From: Usnea hakonensis
Lineage: Eukaryota > Ascomycota > Lecanoromycetes > Lecanorales > Parmeliaceae
DNA: 64,000 bases
Direction: 5' to 3'
Assembly (NCBI GenBank): GCA_013423325.1
Contig: BLJB01000322.1
Coordinates: forward strand, 71,792-135,791
The position numbers and the translations under genes are program-made. Under the pieces are notes generated by a model, which saw only the letters and a program-made list of their open reading frames with translations, had not been told where the DNA came from and ran no database searches. Shown piece by piece: positions 61,559 to 64,000 of the stretch (position 1 is the stretch's first letter; each line of letters starts with the position of its first letter).

Positions 61559-64000
61559 TCAAGCCGAGAGTATCTGGAGAAGGGTATCCGAAGATTCAGG
61601 CTCGACAAGGGTCACCATGCTGTCCACGCTGTCACGTCGTGCTGCTTCCGGCGTTGATGATGAGCCTGATTGGCCTTGTGGCTGTGCATTTTCAGCTCTA
61701 TTACTTGCGGCCACTTCAAGAATCCTGACACGCTCCTTCGCCTCCTCATGATCTCTCTGAGCCTTTCTCAAGTCGGCGTTCGCATGGTCGTTTGGATCGT
61801 GTTTTGGTGACTTGGATCCTGCAGACCCTTTGGAGCTGCTTCCACGAGCGTACTCTTGAATCTGCTGCGCCAAATGTCTGTTCATTCGTCCTAATTGCGC
61901 TTGAGCTTCTTGAAATGCTTGCAATGTGCGGGTGACTTCGTTGCGGGCATCTTCAAGATCAGGATTAGATGAGCTGGAAGCTTGAGGATTTATATCACTG
62001 TTTGATGACCGGACAAAAGTGATCCCTTCGCCGCTCGGAAAATGAGGAGTGGATGCATTAGAGCCATCCTTGCCATGCAGTACCGAATCGTGGGAGTTGA
62101 GACTGTTGAATTTTTTGCCGTGCCACCGTTTTCCTCGAGATGGCCTTTTCTGTCCTCTCCCGCCATCTTTTGTCAACCACCCAACCGCATCTGGCTCATT
62201 CCTTTCGTCCACCAAAACGGCCTCTACAAGCATTAGATATCTCTCCGCCTGCTCGGTGCTACCATGCTGTGCACCCAGGGTCCGTCGCTTTGCCTCCACA
62301 ACCTGTCTTTGCAGTTCTCTCGCCCTTTCCCAATCACCAACCAAGCCGTAGTTTTCGGCAAGGACCCCCATTGCCAGTTGGGTTTTGGGATGGTCGGGTC
62401 CTAGGATCTCGAGTCGACGGGAAAGCATTTTGCGATTGAGTTCTTCGGCTTCTTGGAAGCGCGACTGGGCACGGTACGTCCATGCTAGAGCACCCATTAT
62501 TGTTAGTGTGTCGGGGTGGTCGGGGCCTCGTTGCTCCATTCTTTGCTTGAGGACTCGGAGACCAATGTCTTCAGCTTCTCCCCATTGGCGTAGTCTGTTG
62601 CAGTAGTATGCTATGTTAGTCAATACCCTGAGGGTATCTTCGCAATTTGGGCCAAACCCTTCCTCAGATTCTTGCAATGCCTCTAGGGAAAGTTGTTTCG
62701 CTTTCCTCAGCCTTCCTTCCTTGCCATAGCATACGGCAAGTCGCGACTTACTCTTTATAGTCAGTCGGTGGCGAGGTCCCAAAACACGATTCGTCGACTC
62801 ATGAAATTGTTGGAGCACTTTTCGTGCTGATTTGAGTTGGTATAGTCTGCTATACGCCAGGCCGATCAATCCCATGGTTCTTAGCGTGAGCTCATCTTCG
62901 CTGCCGAGCTGTCTCTCTCGCAATCGGTGAGATTCTAGTAACATTTGTAACGCTGCGGTCGTTTGGCCGTGTTCCATTGTGTAGTCTCCCAGGCACTGTA
63001 GTATATGTGCCCTGTCGATAAGCGGGGTTTGTTCGACAAAGCCGTAAGCAAGCACAATCTGCACATGTGAACTTAGATCTTGGATCAAGGCCCATTGATC
63101 AAAGGTCACGTCCTCCGGAAATTTGCGTGCCACGGCGCCAATGGCGACCTTCTGCCAGTGCAAAAGCTTGTTGTGATCGGCCAGCCACCTTTGCGTTGAT
63201 AGCTGGACTAATCGATGAAGGCTGTACTTGTTGGAAGAGCTTTCTTCTTGGATCAAGGAAAACGCTTTAAGTTTGGCGATTGCGGCTTTTTGATCGAGCA
63301 CACTTCCGCCAGGCGTCTGAACGAGCTCTGGTAGTATCGCTTGACGATCGAGGACGGCCATCAGAGACAGCATGTCGGCTGCTTTCGGACTCTGTCTTGT
63401 GAGTTGCTCGAAGGATAGCCGCCATGTTTGAAAGACGGAATTGGAGCTTTCGTAATCGCGACTCGGGTCATACATGCTTTCTTCTAGCAGGTTCGGAATG
63501 TCGACTTGGCCCGCTCGGAAGATCTCGAGATACTCCAACGCTGAGATTTCGGTTTGCTCAAGGTATGCGGCAGCTTGTGTGATTGCAAGAGGAAGGTACT
63601 CCAACTCTCTGGCAAGCTTTTCAATGTCTTCGGAGTCTAACTGTTGGTCTGAGAGCTTGGCCGATAGCAGAGATTGGGCCTCTTCCGGCTCGAGCCTGGA
63701 TATCGACAATGGTTGCCGTTTCCTTTCGAGGAGCTGATGACCTAGCTGGCGATCTCTTGTAGTGACTAGTAAACTCCCTGCGCTGCATCGTGGCAAATAG
63801 TGGACGAGTGGCATCGATGAATCATCAGTCTGGGCAACTTTCTGATTGGACCCCAACCAGAGATCACGATCGTCCGCGTTATCTAAAATAACCAACCACG
63901 AGCCATTTGCTTCGTCACTCAACCAGTCAGTGACTAGCCTGAGAGTGTCCACATCAGGATCCTCACGGCCAGGCAGGTCGAGCAATCTGGCTATATTGCG
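61559..64000 (-). CDS. NB-ARC/TPR (NLR-like) protein, N-terminus beyond right edge
   Basis: Signal-transduction ATPase of the fungal NLR-like type, many of which act in non-self recognition; that role here is inference. The visible 813 codons are open to the window edge, so the effector domain and Walker A motif lie outside. Visible NB-ARC parts are Walker B WLVILDNADD, sensor-like GSLLVTTRDR and a GLPLA-type YLPLAITQAAAYL. A winged-helix-like region follows (SLHRLVQLSTQRWL). From about 62990 down to 62220 there are about six kinesin-light-chain-type TPR repeats of 42 residues, marked by GPxHPxT. The C-terminal 190 residues are Ser-rich with a coiled coil. No intron is seen in the visible part. 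Confidence 0.9.
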   Translation of the reverse strand, partial: RNIARLLDLPGREDPDVDTLRLVTDWLSDEANGSWLVILDNADDRDLWLGSNQKVAQTDDSSMPLVHYLPRCSAGSLLVTTRDRQLGHQLLERKRQPLSISRLEPEEAQSLLSAKLSDQQLDSEDIEKLARELEYLPLAITQAAAYLEQTEISALEYLEIFRAGQVDIPNLLEESMYDPSRDYESSNSVFQTWRLSFEQLTRQSPKAADMLSLMAVLDRQAILPELVQTPGGSVLDQKAAIAKLKAFSLIQEESSSNKYSLHRLVQLSTQRWLADHNKLLHWQKVAIGAVARKFPEDVTFDQWALIQDLSSHVQIVLAYGFVEQTPLIDRAHILQCLGDYTMEHGQTTAALQMLLESHRLRERQLGSEDELTLRTMGLIGLAYSRLYQLKSARKVLQQFHESTNRVLGPRHRLTIKSKSRLAVCYGKEGRLRKAKQLSLEALQESEEGFGPNCEDTLRVLTNIAYYCNRLRQWGEAEDIGLRVLKQRMEQRGPDHPDTLTIMGALAWTYRAQSRFQEAEELNRKMLSRRLEILGPDHPKTQLAMGVLAENYGLVGDWERARELQRQVVEAKRRTLGAQHGSTEQAERYLMLVEAVLVDERNEPDAVGWLTKDGGRGQKRPSRGKRWHGKKFNSLNSHDSVLHGKDGSNASTPHFPSGEGITFVRSSNSDINPQASSSSNPDLEDARNEVTRTLQAFQEAQAQLGRMNRHLAQQIQEYARGSSSKGSAGSKSPKHDPNDHANADLRKAQRDHEEAKERVRILEVAASNRAENAQPQGQSGSSSTPEAARRDSVDSMVTLVEPESSDTLLQILSA

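Noticed and set aside
1..64000. Biosynthetic gene cluster, CRISPR array, rRNA or tRNA
   Set aside because: No core biosynthetic enzyme with tailoring neighbours, no regularly spaced repeats, and no cloverleaf-forming sequence that I could support by eye.

Overview
This window is nuclear DNA from a filamentous ascomycete (Pezizomycotina). The evidence is short introns of roughly 45-170 bp with GT-AG borders, a class V/class VII chitin synthase pair carrying myosin-like heads, a Zn2Cys6 regulator, an OTT_1508-type deaminase and an NB-ARC/TPR protein. Dothideomycetes or Leotiomycetes are my best guess at class level, but this is inference from gene content only. Genes are spread over both strands without operons. 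I rebuilt the exon structures by hand from splice borders and reading-frame continuity, and exon coordinates are given in each entry.

Left part (1-21.6 kb): a class V chitin synthase (minus, cut by the left edge) and a class VII chitin synthase (plus) lie head to head across a 1.65 kb shared upstream region. They are followed by END3 (endocytosis, minus), a small coiled-coil protein (plus), a gene-poor 2.3 kb stretch, a seven-exon Zn2Cys6 transcription factor (plus), another empty 1.5 kb stretch, and a mitochondrial K+/H+ exchange-related protein (minus).

Middle (21.9-46.3 kb): an SRF1-like phospholipase D regulator whose reading frame is broken by one in-frame TAG, a cupin, cullin-1 of SCF ubiquitin ligases, an 11-exon DENN/LCHN-like protein with a GC-AG intron and an 11-nt exon, the Hog1 stress MAP kinase, a 3.5 kb gene-poor stretch, a class III G-protein alpha subunit, an OTT_1508-like deaminase, glycogen phosphorylase and a thiamine-diphosphate enzyme.

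Right part (46.9-64 kb): a multi-KH RNA-binding protein, a CCCH zinc-finger protein, an SDT1/PHM8-like HAD phosphatase, a serine-rich protein of unknown function, an unrecognised gene with a recent exact-period 180-bp internal duplication, a low-complexity G/C-run block, a small three-exon basic protein, and an NB-ARC/kinesin-light-chain-TPR (NLR-like) gene cut by the right edge.

Several genes touch connected cell biology: wall synthesis (two chitin synthases), actin-linked endocytosis (END3), osmotic signalling (Hog1), cAMP-type G-protein signalling, and carbohydrate reserve use (glycogen phosphorylase). They are not organised as a biosynthetic cluster. I found no CRISPR array, rRNA, convincing tRNA or intact transposon.
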